Of a stretch of 64,000 nucleotides of DNA, positions 27,190 through 37,614 are shown in pieces. This stretch comes from Palsa-1248 sp963737835 (GTDB lineage: Bacteria; Gemmatimonadota; Gemmatimonadetes; Gemmatimonadales; Gemmatimonadaceae). The position numbers and the translations under genes were made by a program. Location of the stretch: NCBI GenBank assembly GCA_963737835.1, contig CAVTUH010000001.1:2852001-2916000 (forward strand), written 5' to 3'. Each line of letters opens with the position of its first letter. Position 1 is the stretch's first letter. The notes under the pieces were generated by a model. That model had not been told where the DNA came from. It was given only the letters and a program-made list of their open reading frames with translations, and ran no database searches.

Positions 27190-27936
27190 ATGATTTCGCT
27201 TCGCGACGTCTACAAGTCCTTCGGACCCAAGCACGTCCTCAACGGATTCTCCCTCGACGTAATGGAAGGGGAGACGATGATCATCATCGGCTTCTCGGGG
27301 AGCGGAAAGTCCGTCGCGATCAAGCACATTGTGGGACTGCTCGAGCCGGACTCCGGCGATGTACTCGTCGATGGTATCAGCATCCCGTCGCTGACGAGGC
27401 GAGAGCTCTATCAGGTCCGGGCGAGGATCGCCTACGTCTTTCAATTCGCCGCGCTGTTCGACTCGATGACTGTGGGCGCCAACGTGGCGATGGGGCTGCG
27501 CAAGCAGGGCGACCTGACGCCGCGCGAGATCGATGACCGCGTGCACGAAGCGTTGGAGTTGGTCGACTTGCCGGACGTCGCGGATCTGGCGCCCGCGGAG
27601 CTCTCGGGCGGCATGCGCAAGCGGGCTGGGCTCGCGCGTGCCATCGCGCTCCGGCCGAAGTACATTCTGTATGATGAGCCCACGACGGGTCTCGACCCGG
27701 TGACGAGCGCCGTAATCGACGACCTCATGCTCCGGATGCAGCGACAACTTGGCGTCACGAGCATCGTCATCACGCACGACATGCACAGCGCCTACACGGT
27801 GGGGACGCGCATCGCGATGCTGTACGACGGCCGAGTGCGTCAGGTCGGCACGGTTCGCGAGATCCAGCAGACAGCGGACCCGGTCGTCCGGCAGTTCATC
27901 GAGGGACGCGCGTCGCTCGCGACGGCGACCGGCTGA
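27190..27936 (+). CDS. MlaF-like ABC transporter ATP-binding protein
   Basis: The 248-residue product is a complete ABC ATPase: Walker A GFSGSGKS (34-41), Q loop FQFAALFDSMTV, signature LSGGMRKR, Walker B YILYDEPTTGLDP and switch His in ITHDMHSA. The phrase FQFAALFDSMTVGANV and SGGMRKRAGLARAIAL are characteristic of MlaF/Ttg2A ATPases, which drive retrograde phospholipid transport with MlaE and MlaD. No mlaE or mlaD gene is in this window, so partners are elsewhere. No Shine-Dalgarno site precedes the ATG, and a long inverted repeat ends just upstream. The next gene starts two bases after the stop. Confidence 0.9.
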   Translation: MISLRDVYKSFGPKHVLNGFSLDVMEGETMIIIGFSGSGKSVAIKHIVGLLEPDSGDVLVDGISIPSLTRRELYQVRARIAYVFQFAALFDSMTVGANVAMGLRKQGDLTPREIDDRVHEALELVDLPDVADLAPAELSGGMRKRAGLARAIALRPKYILYDEPTTGLDPVTSAVIDDLMLRMQRQLGVTSIVITHDMHSAYTVGTRIAMLYDGRVRQVGTVREIQQTADPVVRQFIEGRASLATATG

Positions 27937-27938
27937 GC

Positions 27939-28538
27939 GTGCCGAAGCGGCCACGAACCGGTGCGGGCGATCGGTCCCGCACGTCTGAATCAAAGGATGG
28001 CGGTGGGCCCAAGTCCCGCCATGAAACGGTGGCCAAGAAGCGGAGCCGCGCGGCCACAGGCGCGCCGGCCGCTGCGCGCGCGCGCGGCCATGTCGAGCGT
28101 TCTGCCGGTGGAATCGTCATGCGCGCGGCGCACGAGGCCGACCAGCCGCTCGTACTCCTCATCCGCGACAGTTACGACAACTGGGGCTTTCCGAAAGGAC
28201 ACATTGAGTCCGGCGAACCCGCAGATGGCGCGGCGGTCCGCGAGGTCGAGGAGGAGACCGGCTTGTCCGGCCTCGAGATGCGCGGACTCGTCGACACGAT
28301 CGACTGGTGGTTCCGCTTCCGCGGTCGCCTGATCCACAAGGTGTGCGACTTCTATCTCCTGGTCGTTCAACCTGGCACCTCTGCCGAGACGACGCCGCAA
28401 CGGGCCGAAGGCATTTCTGCCTGCGAGTGGCTGCCCTATGAGGCGGCCCTCGAGCGCTTGTCGTATGCAAATGCGAGGGGCGTGCTGACGCGGGCGTACG
28501 CGATGCTGACGGGTGCGCAGGCCGCCGGCAGCCTGTGA
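27939..28538 (+). CDS. NUDIX hydrolase
   Basis: The 199-residue product has a 50-residue basic N-terminal extension and then a NUDIX domain. The NUDIX box reads GHIESGEPADGAAVREVEEE followed by TGL, matching the Gx5Ex7REUxEEXGU consensus with all catalytic Glu residues. It should hydrolyse a nucleoside diphosphate linked to another group; substrate is unknown (the family includes ADP-ribose, Ap4A and dihydroneopterin triphosphate hydrolases). The GTG at 27939 is two bases after the MlaF-like gene, and its stop overlaps the start of the next gene by four bases, so the three are probably one operon. Confidence 0.9.
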   Translation: MPKRPRTGAGDRSRTSESKDGGGPKSRHETVAKKRSRAATGAPAAARARGHVERSAGGIVMRAAHEADQPLVLLIRDSYDNWGFPKGHIESGEPADGAAVREVEEETGLSGLEMRGLVDTIDWWFRFRGRLIHKVCDFYLLVVQPGTSAETTPQRAEGISACEWLPYEAALERLSYANARGVLTRAYAMLTGAQAAGSL

Positions 28539-29449
28539 GGCGCTCGCATCCCGGAGGGATACCGGCGGCGCCGGCGAAGCGGGCCCGGACGAAGCCGCGG
28601 CGAACGGCCGCATCGCTCAGCCGCGTGACCATCCCGTGCGTCGCGGTCTACGCGCCCCGCGATCGCGTACGCGCGCTCGCGCGTGCGGCGTTTCCGCGCC
28701 GCCAGGCTCGACTCATCATTGCGCGCACGGCCAAGGAGTTCGCGGCCGCATTTCGTAAGGCGCTCGTCGACGCGGCGCTCATCGATCTCGCCGGCGGAAC
28801 GGACGATGTCTGGGTCGCGGTCGCGTGCGCGCGCGAGTTCCCCAGCGCACCCTTCTTCGGTGTGTCTCCGCTCCGATCGGCCGACGCGCCGATCGTGGCG
28901 CGCGCGGCGCGCCTCGATCTCGCGGATGTCATCATCGAGGGTGTCGACGATGCCGTACTGCGTGCGATGGTCCTGCCGCTGACGTTTCGCGCTCGCTTCG
29001 CGGCGGCGCTCCAGGAGCCGCCCGCCGCGTTGGCGCTCTCGACCAATCTCCAGCGCAAGACGTGGCGGTGTGTCGTCGACCACGCGGGTCTGCCGGTCCG
29101 GACCGATGCGGTCGCCCGCGTCGTCGGCGTGACGCGCGAGCATCTGAGCCGCGCGTTCGCGACCGCCCGCGCCCCGAACCTGAAGCGCGTGATCGATCTC
29201 GTGCGACTCGTCGCGGCTGCGGAGCTCGCCAAGAACCCCGGCTACGACCTCCGGGACGTGGCCGCCGTCCTCGGTTTTGCCTCAGCCTCCCATCTGTCGA
29301 GCACGACGCAACGGATCGTCGGTCTCAAGCCGCCCTCTCTTGCACGCCTGCGAGCCGTCGACTTGATCGGCCGCTTCGCCGCCGGCCGGGGTAGAAGCAA
29401 GACAACCGCGGCGAGCGTAGGCCGGCCGGTCGAGCGAAAAAAGCAATAG
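28535..29449 (+). CDS. Orphan AraC-like HTH regulator
   Basis: The 304-residue product opens with a basic tail, then a receiver-like alpha/beta domain of about 120 residues that lacks clear phospho-Asp motifs (PCVAVYAPRDRVRALARA, LIDLAGGTDDVWVAVACARE, VIIEGVDDAVLRAM). An AraC-like two-helix DNA-binding part follows (TDAVARVVGVTREHLSRAFA, DVAAVLGFASASHLSSTT). A related frameshifted gene is at 22950-23839. The start at 28535 overlaps the NUDIX stop (GTGA); a GTG at 28625, right before the domain, is possible. It may control its own operon. The C-terminal tail is Lys/Arg-rich. Confidence 0.75.
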   Translation: MRRSHPGGIPAAPAKRARTKPRRTAASLSRVTIPCVAVYAPRDRVRALARAAFPRRQARLIIARTAKEFAAAFRKALVDAALIDLAGGTDDVWVAVACAREFPSAPFFGVSPLRSADAPIVARAARLDLADVIIEGVDDAVLRAMVLPLTFRARFAAALQEPPAALALSTNLQRKTWRCVVDHAGLPVRTDAVARVVGVTREHLSRAFATARAPNLKRVIDLVRLVAAAELAKNPGYDLRDVAAVLGFASASHLSSTTQRIVGLKPPSLARLRAVDLIGRFAAGRGRSKTTAASVGRPVERKKQ

Positions 29450-29643
29450 GACCTAGGGGCCGCCCACCGTTCGTTCACTCGCGAGTCTGGCCCCCATACG
29501 ATTATTCATTCTGCTGCGCGCGCTCGCTGCCCGCGCCATCACCGCGATGTCCGCCGCTAGCGGGCGCATTCTTCTTGTGATATTTTTCACAATCTGTACC
29601 GGACCAGGTCGCTTTTTCGATTGCGGCCCGCCGCCCGAGGAAC

Positions 29644-29687
29644 GGGCGGGAAGAGGGCGAGGCATGCCTCGCCCCTACTACCCGCCC
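29644..29687. repeat. REP-like palindrome, variant
   Basis: A core palindrome GGGCGAGGCATGCCTCGCCC at 29655-29674 is nested inside GGGCGGG at 29644-29650 and CCCGCCC at 29681-29687. It lies about 60 bases before atpA and resembles the GGGCGACGC family with a changed core. Confidence 0.7.
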
Positions 29688-29742
29688 GAACGACGGTTCT
29701 TGGTGGCAGACCTTCCGGACCTTACGATTCCCCTGACTGTCC

Positions 29743-31365
<1,623 letters not shown>

Positions 31366-31394
31366 TGACGGCGCGAGCTCGCTGAGACCGCGAC

Positions 31395-32309
31395 ATGGCC
31401 AAAGGCCGAGAGCTCAAGGGGCGCATTCGATCGTTCGAGAACACGCGCAAGATCACGCGAACGATGGAAATGGTCGCCACGTCGAAGATGAAGCGCGCCC
31501 AGGATCGGGTCGTGGCGGCGCGACCGTACGCTGCTGCATTGCGCGAGGTCATCGCGAGCCTCTACAGCACCGATCTGGCCGAGCGATTTGCGCTACTGCG
31601 GCAGCCCACGACGGTTCGTCGGGCCGCCATCCTCGTGTTGACGTCCAACCGGGGACTGGCCGGTGCGTTCAACGCGAATCTCCTTCGTGAGGCGCGCACG
31701 CAGATTGAACGGCTCGAGCGTGATGGCGTGACGGTCGACCTGCATGTCGCGGGTCGCAAGGGCGTCGGGTACTTCCGCTACGTGGGCCGCGCGATGGCGT
31801 CCACGCGCACCGACCTCACGGATCGTCCGACCGTGCAGGATGCCGCGGACCTCATCAAGGGTCCGGTCGAGGCGTTCACTAGCGGATCGCTCGATGCGGT
31901 GTACGTCATCTACGCCCGTTTCGTCTCGGCGCTGTCGACGCCGCCCTCCACTGATCGCCTCCTGCCCGTGACGCCCCCGGCCGCCGCCGCGGCTCCGGCG
32001 GATAGTCAGCGCGGGGCCGGCCGCTCGGCGCCGGCGCGCGCGGTGCAGCATGACTACATCCTGGTGCCGTCGGCCGAAGCGATTCTCGAGCAACTGCTGC
32101 CAGCCTACGTCCGCAACAGCGTTTATCGCGCGCTGGTCGAGACGGCGGCGGCCGAGCAGGGTGCGCGACGAACGGCAATGAAGAACGCGACCGACAACGC
32201 GAACGACGTCATCAACGGGCTGCGCCGGCAATACAACCGGGCGCGCCAGGCCCAGATCACGCAAGAGATCGCTGAGATCGTCGGCGGCGCTGCCGCCCTC
32301 GGCGGCTAG
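31395..32309 (+). CDS. atpG: ATP synthase F1 subunit gamma
   Basis: The 304-residue product has the N-terminal helix MAKGRELKGRIRSFENTRKI with ITRTMEMVATSKMKRAQDRV and the C-terminal helix NATDNANDVINGLRRQYNRA with RQAQITQEIAEIVGGA, which form the rotating coiled-coil shaft inside the alpha-beta ring. The segment PPAAAAAPADSQRGAGRSAP at about 195-215 is a low-complexity insertion not seen in most gamma subunits. The middle Rossmann-like domain holds LTSNRGLAGAFNANL. It lies 29 bases after atpA. Confidence 0.96.
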   Translation: MAKGRELKGRIRSFENTRKITRTMEMVATSKMKRAQDRVVAARPYAAALREVIASLYSTDLAERFALLRQPTTVRRAAILVLTSNRGLAGAFNANLLREARTQIERLERDGVTVDLHVAGRKGVGYFRYVGRAMASTRTDLTDRPTVQDAADLIKGPVEAFTSGSLDAVYVIYARFVSALSTPPSTDRLLPVTPPAAAAAPADSQRGAGRSAPARAVQHDYILVPSAEAILEQLLPAYVRNSVYRALVETAAAEQGARRTAMKNATDNANDVINGLRRQYNRARQAQITQEIAEIVGGAAALGG

Positions 32310-32319
32310 GGAGAGAGCA

Positions 32320-33765
32320 ATGGCACCAGGTCAGGACCAGAAGGCTGCTTCGGTGGGGCGGGTCATACAGGTGATCGGCCCGGTCATGGACGTCGAGTTT
32401 GAAGCCGAGCATTTGCCGGAGATCTACAACGCGTTGCACATCCAGGTGCCACCGTCGGCGGAGACCGGCGGCCTCGGGCTCGATGTCGTAGCGGAAGTCC
32501 AACAGCACATTGGGCGGAATCAGGTGCGCGCCGTTGCCATGTCCAGCACGGACGGCCTGGAGCGGGGCGTGGAAGTGATCGATACGGGGTCGGCCATCAC
32601 CGTGCCAGTCGGCGCGGCGGCCCTCGGGCGCATTCTCAACGTACTGGGCCAGCCCGTGGACAACGGTCCGCCGATTCCGGCTGATGTGGAGCGCTGGCCG
32701 ATCCATCGGAGCCGTCCCGAGTTCGTCAACCTCGAGCCCAAGACCGAGATCTTCGAGACGGGCATCAAGGTCATCGACCTGATCGCGCCGTTCGTGAAGG
32801 GCGGCAAGATCGGGTTGTTTGGCGGCGCGGGCGTCGGCAAGACCGTGATCATCCAGGAGCTGATCAACAACGTGGCCAAGGGTCACGGCGGGCGATCGGT
32901 GTTCTGTGGCGTCGGCGAGCGCACGCGCGAAGGCAACGATCTGTACCTGGAGATGAAGGAGTCCAAGGTCCTGGACTCCTGCGCACTCATTTACGGTCAG
33001 ATGAACGAGCCGCCCGGTGCCCGACTCCGCGTCGGACTGACCGGCCTGACAGTTGCGGAGTATTTCCGCGATGTCGAGAACGCCGACGTGCTGGTGTTCA
33101 TCGACAACATCTTCCGGTTCACACAGGCGGGTTCCGAGGTTTCCGCGCTCCTCGGCCGCATGCCGAGCGCAGTGGGGTACCAACCAACGCTGGCCACAGA
33201 GATGGGCGAGCTCCAAGAGCGCATTACGTCGACCAAGACGGGTTCGATCACCTCCGTGCAGGCGATCTATGTGCCGGCGGACGATCTCACCGATCCCGCA
33301 CCGGCGACGGCCTTCGCGCACCTCGATGCGACGGTCGTACTCTCGCGCGCCATTACGGAGCTGGGGATCTACCCCGCAGTCGATCCGCTGGCGTCCTCGT
33401 CGCGCATCCTCGACGCGCAGTTCATCGGGGAGCGCCACTATCGGGTGGCGACCGAGACGCAACGCATTCTGCAGCGATACAAGGAGCTGCAAGACATCAT
33501 CGCGATTCTGGGGATGGACGAGCTATCCGAAGAGGACAAGCGAACGGTTGCCCGGGCTCGCCGCATTCAGCGTTTCATGTCCCAGCCCTTCGCCGTGGCC
33601 GAGCAGTTCACCGGCATTCCGGGCCGGTATGTCAAGCTGGACGAGACGATCTCCTCCTTCGAGCGACTGGTGAGTGGCGAGTTCGATTCGCTGCCGGAGC
33701 AGGCGTTCTTCATGTGCGGCGGCATTGAGGACGCGATCGCAAACGCCGAGCGGTTGCGGGCCTGA
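32320..33765 (+). CDS. atpD: ATP synthase F1 subunit beta
   Basis: The 481-residue product is a complete catalytic beta subunit: P-loop GGAGVGKT (168-175), the catalytic Glu in GVGERTREGNDLYLEM, Walker B VLVFIDNIFRFTQAG and the DELSEEDK motif (MDELSEEDKRTVARARRIQ). It makes and hydrolyses ATP at the F1 interfaces. GGGAGAGA just before the ATG is the ribosome site. It is ten bases after atpG and two bases before atpC. Length is normal. Confidence 0.97.
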   Translation: MAPGQDQKAASVGRVIQVIGPVMDVEFEAEHLPEIYNALHIQVPPSAETGGLGLDVVAEVQQHIGRNQVRAVAMSSTDGLERGVEVIDTGSAITVPVGAAALGRILNVLGQPVDNGPPIPADVERWPIHRSRPEFVNLEPKTEIFETGIKVIDLIAPFVKGGKIGLFGGAGVGKTVIIQELINNVAKGHGGRSVFCGVGERTREGNDLYLEMKESKVLDSCALIYGQMNEPPGARLRVGLTGLTVAEYFRDVENADVLVFIDNIFRFTQAGSEVSALLGRMPSAVGYQPTLATEMGELQERITSTKTGSITSVQAIYVPADDLTDPAPATAFAHLDATVVLSRAITELGIYPAVDPLASSSRILDAQFIGERHYRVATETQRILQRYKELQDIIAILGMDELSEEDKRTVARARRIQRFMSQPFAVAEQFTGIPGRYVKLDETISSFERLVSGEFDSLPEQAFFMCGGIEDAIANAERLRA

Positions 33766-33767
33766 TC

Positions 33768-34022
33768 GTGCACGCCTCCGTCATCTCTCCGGAGCGGATG
33801 TTGTTCGACGGGAGTGTGACATCCGTCGTGGCCCCCGCCTTCGACGGCGAGGTTGGCGTGCTGGCCCGGCATGCTCCGCTGGTGACACTCCTCGGTCGCG
33901 GTGTGCTGCGACTCGACGGCGTCGACGGCGGCACGCGCCGCTTCGAGGTCGACGGCGGTTTCCTTCAGGTGGCGGACGACATCGTGCGCATCGTTACCGA
34001 GTCGGCCCGCGCCGTGACCTAG
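33768..34022 (+). CDS. atpC: ATP synthase F1 subunit epsilon, short form
   Basis: The 84-residue product is the N-terminal beta-sandwich of epsilon (ISPERMLFDGSVTSVVAP, DGEVGVLARHAPLVTLLGRG, FEVDGGFLQVADDIVRIV). The C-terminal two-helix domain, which inhibits ATP hydrolysis in E. coli and Bacillus epsilon (about 135 residues), is missing. The frame closes cleanly at residue 84 with no sign of a frameshift. Regulation of this ATPase by epsilon is therefore probably lost or done differently. The GTG start is two bases after atpD. Confidence 0.9.
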   Translation: MHASVISPERMLFDGSVTSVVAPAFDGEVGVLARHAPLVTLLGRGVLRLDGVDGGTRRFEVDGGFLQVADDIVRIVTESARAVT

Positions 34023-34040
34023 CCACCCATCGGTCGCGCC

Positions 34041-34769
34041 ATGCCCATGCCACTGCCTGGTGCTTCTGCGGCTGAGCGTTCGCGCGCCAGCCTCGTGTGG
34101 GTAGCCGTGTGTGCGGCGGCCGGTGTGTGGGGATTCGCGAGTCCGGCCGTGCTCGAGGCCCAAGCCTGGATCTACCCCAGCTTCCAGGAGCCCTACGTGG
34201 TGAACCGGGAGTTCACCGTGGCTGTGGCGGACGGCGGGTATGACGGGACGAGCTTCATCTTCCAGTGGCGGGAGGAGCTCCAACGGCGGAGCGAGTTCAT
34301 CTTTGATGCCGGCAATGCGCCGAACGTCAATGGCCACGCGGTCACGTTCGTCGGTGGACGCTACGGCTACCTGCTGGCGCAGCAAACGGACTCCGAGGCC
34401 TTCGGCTTGCTGGGCACGGTCGGCGTCACGCTGTCGTTCGCCCATGGCGGGACGCCCTTCACGCGGGTGCCTTTCGCGATCTCGCTCGGGCATCGGATCG
34501 GATTGGACAATGGCATGTCGTTGACGCCCTACATTCATCCGCAAACGTCGCTCGACTTCTGCGGCGCAGGCCACTGCATCATTCAGGTGCGCGGTGGCTC
34601 GGCCCAGGCCGGCCTCGGGGCATCATTCGGCCTTGGGGCCAACTTCCAGTTCACGCACGGCTTGTCGGCCCGTGTGGAAGCAGCGTTCAATCGGTCGACG
34701 ATTGCGAACCTCGACAACACCATCGGGATCGGTGTGGCGTGGCAGCCGCCAGGCTTGCGCCGACCGTAA
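34041..34769 (+). CDS. Outer-membrane beta-barrel protein, putative
   Basis: The 242-residue product has a signal peptide (hydrophobic core VWVAVCAAAGVWGFA, cleavage near VLEAQA) and alternating hydrophobic strands ending in aromatic residues, such as FTVAVADGGYDGTSFIFQW, GRYGYLLAQQ, TLSFAHGG and ANFQFTHGLSARVEAAFN. This looks like an 8-10 strand opacity-type barrel. Two cysteines close together (FCGAGHC) may form a disulfide in a loop. It starts 18 bases after atpC, so it may be read from the atp transcript, which is unusual company. Confidence 0.65.
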   Translation: MPMPLPGASAAERSRASLVWVAVCAAAGVWGFASPAVLEAQAWIYPSFQEPYVVNREFTVAVADGGYDGTSFIFQWREELQRRSEFIFDAGNAPNVNGHAVTFVGGRYGYLLAQQTDSEAFGLLGTVGVTLSFAHGGTPFTRVPFAISLGHRIGLDNGMSLTPYIHPQTSLDFCGAGHCIIQVRGGSAQAGLGASFGLGANFQFTHGLSARVEAAFNRSTIANLDNTIGIGVAWQPPGLRRP

Positions 34770-34805
34770 CGCCAATGAGTTGCGGCGCTCCGCGCAGCGT
34801 GGACG

Positions 34806-36047
34806 GTGCTTCCCTCCCTCAATGAAGTAGTCGGGGAGGCACGCGCGGAGATCAGTGCGCGCGGTGAGGTGACGGTCCTGTACCTCTCGTTTGGCCGTTT
34901 TGCCAAATTGGAGAAGGTCTACGGCTGGGAGAAACTCGATGCCGTCCTCGAGACCGCCCAGGCGGCGGTGGTCGATCGACTGCGCGAGTTGCGATCGGCG
35001 GATGGTCCGCACCGTCTGCGAGCCGCGACCGTCATTCCGCACGACGAGGACGTCGTGTGCCTCGACATTCCACCGGTGTCCGGCGTCGGCGTCGCCATCA
35101 AGGTGGAGGCGGACGTCGCCCGTCTCGCGCGCGGGTTGCAAGCCGCGGTGGCCGGGCGTGTGGAGGCGGTGCATGGTGCCGAGATCGCGACGCTGGTCGA
35201 CGTGTTCATTGGTCGCTCGCACGTGGTGGTCGACCCCAAGCTGCGCGTCGAGCGATTGATCTATCGTGGTGTCCGCGAGGCGGCGGCCGCGGCGCGCAGC
35301 GTCGCACAGCGGGACCGCGCGCGGCAGCTGGCGCAGCTGCGCGCAAGCCTTCGTGACCGCGCGGTCTACATCGAGTACGACCCGATCGTGGTGGCCGAGA
35401 CTGGCACGGTGTTCGGATACGAGGCGTTGGCGCGCGGCGTGGTGCGCACGCTGCGGAATCCGGAGGTGATGTTCTCGCTCGCCGCCGAGGGCAACCTCCA
35501 CTGGGAACTGAGTCGACTCTGCCGATCCAAGGCGTACGAGGGCATGCACGACCGCCTGGGACCCGACCAACTCCTGTTCGTGAACGCCGACCCGCAGGAT
35601 TTCGCGGACCCGGAATTCGCAAGCGAGACCGCGACGCTGCGCGACGCCGCCGACGGGGCTGCAGGGTCGCATGATCCGCATCAAGTGGTCATCGAGATCA
35701 CCGAGCGCACCGCGATCACCGACTACCCGACAATGCGCGAGCGGATGCGCGCCTTCCGCGAGCTCGGCTACCGCTTCGCCGTCGACGACGCGGGGAGTGG
35801 GTACTCGGGCCTCGGTTCGATTGCCAACCTCGAGCCGGACTTCATCAAGCTCGACATGTCCCTCATCGCCGGGATTGACGCCAATCCGGTAAAGCAGAAT
35901 CTCGTCGAGACAATGGTGCGCTTCGCCAACGAGCAAAGCACGCGGGTGATCGCGGAGGGCGTCGAGCGCGCCGAAGAGCTGGCGACGCTACAGGATCTGG
36001 GGGTGCATTTGGTACAGGGGTACTTTGTGAAGGACGGGCGGCGGTAA
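34806..36047 (+). CDS. EAL-domain c-di-GMP phosphodiesterase
   Basis: The 413-residue product has an N-terminal region (1-165) that looks like a GGDEF-type fold without a GGDEF motif, and an EAL domain from about 180. The EAL motif is FGYEALAR (206-208). The metal and catalytic residues are present: Asn 260 in LFVNADP, Glu 297 in VIEITER, Asp 327-328 in VDDAGSG, Lys 348 in IKLD, Glu 384 in IAEGVE and Gln 404 in VQGYF. It should therefore hydrolyse c-di-GMP in the cytoplasm. The start is a GTG at 34806. Low c-di-GMP usually favours movement over attachment, relevant to the Glt-like operon downstream. Confidence 0.92.
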   Translation: MLPSLNEVVGEARAEISARGEVTVLYLSFGRFAKLEKVYGWEKLDAVLETAQAAVVDRLRELRSADGPHRLRAATVIPHDEDVVCLDIPPVSGVGVAIKVEADVARLARGLQAAVAGRVEAVHGAEIATLVDVFIGRSHVVVDPKLRVERLIYRGVREAAAAARSVAQRDRARQLAQLRASLRDRAVYIEYDPIVVAETGTVFGYEALARGVVRTLRNPEVMFSLAAEGNLHWELSRLCRSKAYEGMHDRLGPDQLLFVNADPQDFADPEFASETATLRDAADGAAGSHDPHQVVIEITERTAITDYPTMRERMRAFRELGYRFAVDDAGSGYSGLGSIANLEPDFIKLDMSLIAGIDANPVKQNLVETMVRFANEQSTRVIAEGVERAEELATLQDLGVHLVQGYFVKDGRR

Positions 36048-36049
36048 AG

Positions 36050-36274
36050 ACGGGTGACGGTGACGGGTGACGGCCAGGAACGTGAACACGGCTGGTAGGG
36101 GCGACGCAACGCGTCGCCCTACGGTGCGGCGATGCGACCGATGATTCGTCCGGCGCCCCAAATGCGACGCACGGGCGCCGTGTGCGGATCGGCCAACGGC
36201 GGGCGACGCATTGCGTCGCCCCTACCCGCCGAATAGCACCCGTCGTTGCCGTTACCCGTCACCCGTCACCCTGC
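36050..36274. repeat. GACGGGTGACGG word arms around two REP-like palindromes
   Basis: The left arm 36050-36073 contains two units of GACGGGTGACGG; the right arm 36249-36274 is its reverse complement with ACCCGTCACCCGTCACC. Between them lie two palindromes, 36099-36119 (GGGCGACGC-AAC-GCGTCGCCC) and 36201-36221 (GGGCGACGC-ATT-GCGTCGCCC), flanked by GTAGGGG and CCCTACC. The right arm overlaps the last codons of the Kdo transferase gene. Confidence 0.85.
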
Positions 36275-37585
36275 CGTTGCGTTCCCCAGCAATTCCTCAA
36301 TCATCTCCACCGACCGGTCGGTAGCGCCGAGACCTGACTCCACGACCTGTCGCGCGCGAGCGCCGGCGTCGCGCCGAGCGGCGTCGTCGGCGAGCCATGT
36401 GCCAATGATGGTGGCGATGGTCACGTCGTCGGCTGCCACCCGCGCACCGCCGGCGGCGAGCAGACGCTCTGCGTCGGCGCTCGATTGATGGTGCGGGCCA
36501 AACACCACCGGCGCGCCGAACGCTGCCGGCTCGACGACCGAATGCAGGCCGGCCGTATGAAAGCCGCCGCCGACGAAGGCGACGTCGGCTGCCGCGTACA
36601 GGACCCCTAGCACGCCGACGCGATCGACGAGCACCACGTCCGCGCTGGAGCAATCGGGAGCATCCAGTCGGACGCATCGATAGCCCCGGGTGCTCGCCCA
36701 CTGCTCAACCGGCTCTAGATGCGCGGGCGTCGGCTCGTGGGGTGCCAGCACCAGCCGCAGCGATGGAAATCGACCGCGCAGCGCGGCCCACCCGGCGAGG
36801 ACGACGCGCTCGTCGGACGGCCAGGTCGAGCCGGCGACGAGCGTCGGTCGCCGCGGCGTCATCAGCGCCGCGAGAGGCATGGCGGTGCGGTCCACGCGCT
36901 CAGCCCTGGCCCACACCTGGTCATACCGGGTATCGCCGGTGATGCGCAACGCCTGCCGACGGACTCCCAGCGCCCGCAAGCGCTCCGCGTCCGCGTCGGT
37001 GATCGCGCCAACTGCGTCCAGCCGCGCGTACGCATCGCGAAGCAGGGCGACCGCCGCGCGCGAGCGTCGGCCCGAGACCGCGCTCAATGTTGCGCTAATG
37101 AGCCCAAGTCGGATGTGTCGGTCCGCGGCGGTCTGGACCAGCAATGGCCACACGTCGAGCTTCGAAAAAACCAGTGCAGCCGGTGCGAGCGCCGCCAGTG
37201 CCTGTCTCATGTCGTGCGCAGTGTCCCATGGCAGGTAGTCGGCGAAGTCGGTGAGGCCGTCGGCCCGGAGTGCCTGGGCAAATGGCTCGGCGCTCGGCGA
37301 GAAGTAGGTGTAGGCGAGTTGCAGTGTGGGGTGGCGTCGACGCATGTGCTCGAGAACCGGTCGTGCCTGCAAGCCTTCACCGACCGACGGGGCGTGCATC
37401 CACAAGAGCGGTCTGGCACGTACCCGCGCAGACGCGGCCCACGTGTCATAACGCGCCAGCAGGCCACGACGCGCGCGGAGCGTTCGGATCAGCTTGCCCT
37501 GGCCCGGGAAGCCGCCGGCGATATCGGCGATACCCGCCGCCAGGGTCCCTGCAACCGCATACGCGGCGCCGACCAGGGCGTTCAC
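36266..37585 (-). CDS. waaA: 3-deoxy-D-manno-octulosonic acid transferase
   Basis: The 439-residue product is a Kdo transferase (KdtA/WaaA) that adds Kdo to lipid A precursor at the inner-membrane face. It has an N-terminal hydrophobic anchor, the active-site region WMHAPSVGEGLQARPVLE, DTRYDQVW, AGSTWPSDE and LVLAPHEPTPAH. The CMP-binding end has AFVGGGFHTAGLHSVVEPAA. I chose the GTG at 37585 because the reading frame further upstream has no family match. Its presence implies lipopolysaccharide. It lies 29 bases after the DsbA-like gene. Confidence 0.93.
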   Translation of the reverse strand: MNALVGAAYAVAGTLAAGIADIAGGFPGQGKLIRTLRARRGLLARYDTWAASARVRARPLLWMHAPSVGEGLQARPVLEHMRRRHPTLQLAYTYFSPSAEPFAQALRADGLTDFADYLPWDTAHDMRQALAALAPAALVFSKLDVWPLLVQTAADRHIRLGLISATLSAVSGRRSRAAVALLRDAYARLDAVGAITDADAERLRALGVRRQALRITGDTRYDQVWARAERVDRTAMPLAALMTPRRPTLVAGSTWPSDERVVLAGWAALRGRFPSLRLVLAPHEPTPAHLEPVEQWASTRGYRCVRLDAPDCSSADVVLVDRVGVLGVLYAAADVAFVGGGFHTAGLHSVVEPAAFGAPVVFGPHHQSSADAERLLAAGGARVAADDVTIATIIGTWLADDAARRDAGARARQVVESGLGATDRSVEMIEELLGNATAG

Positions 37586-37614
37586 GCAGGCGCCTGCGGG
37601 CCGATGCGCGGCCG

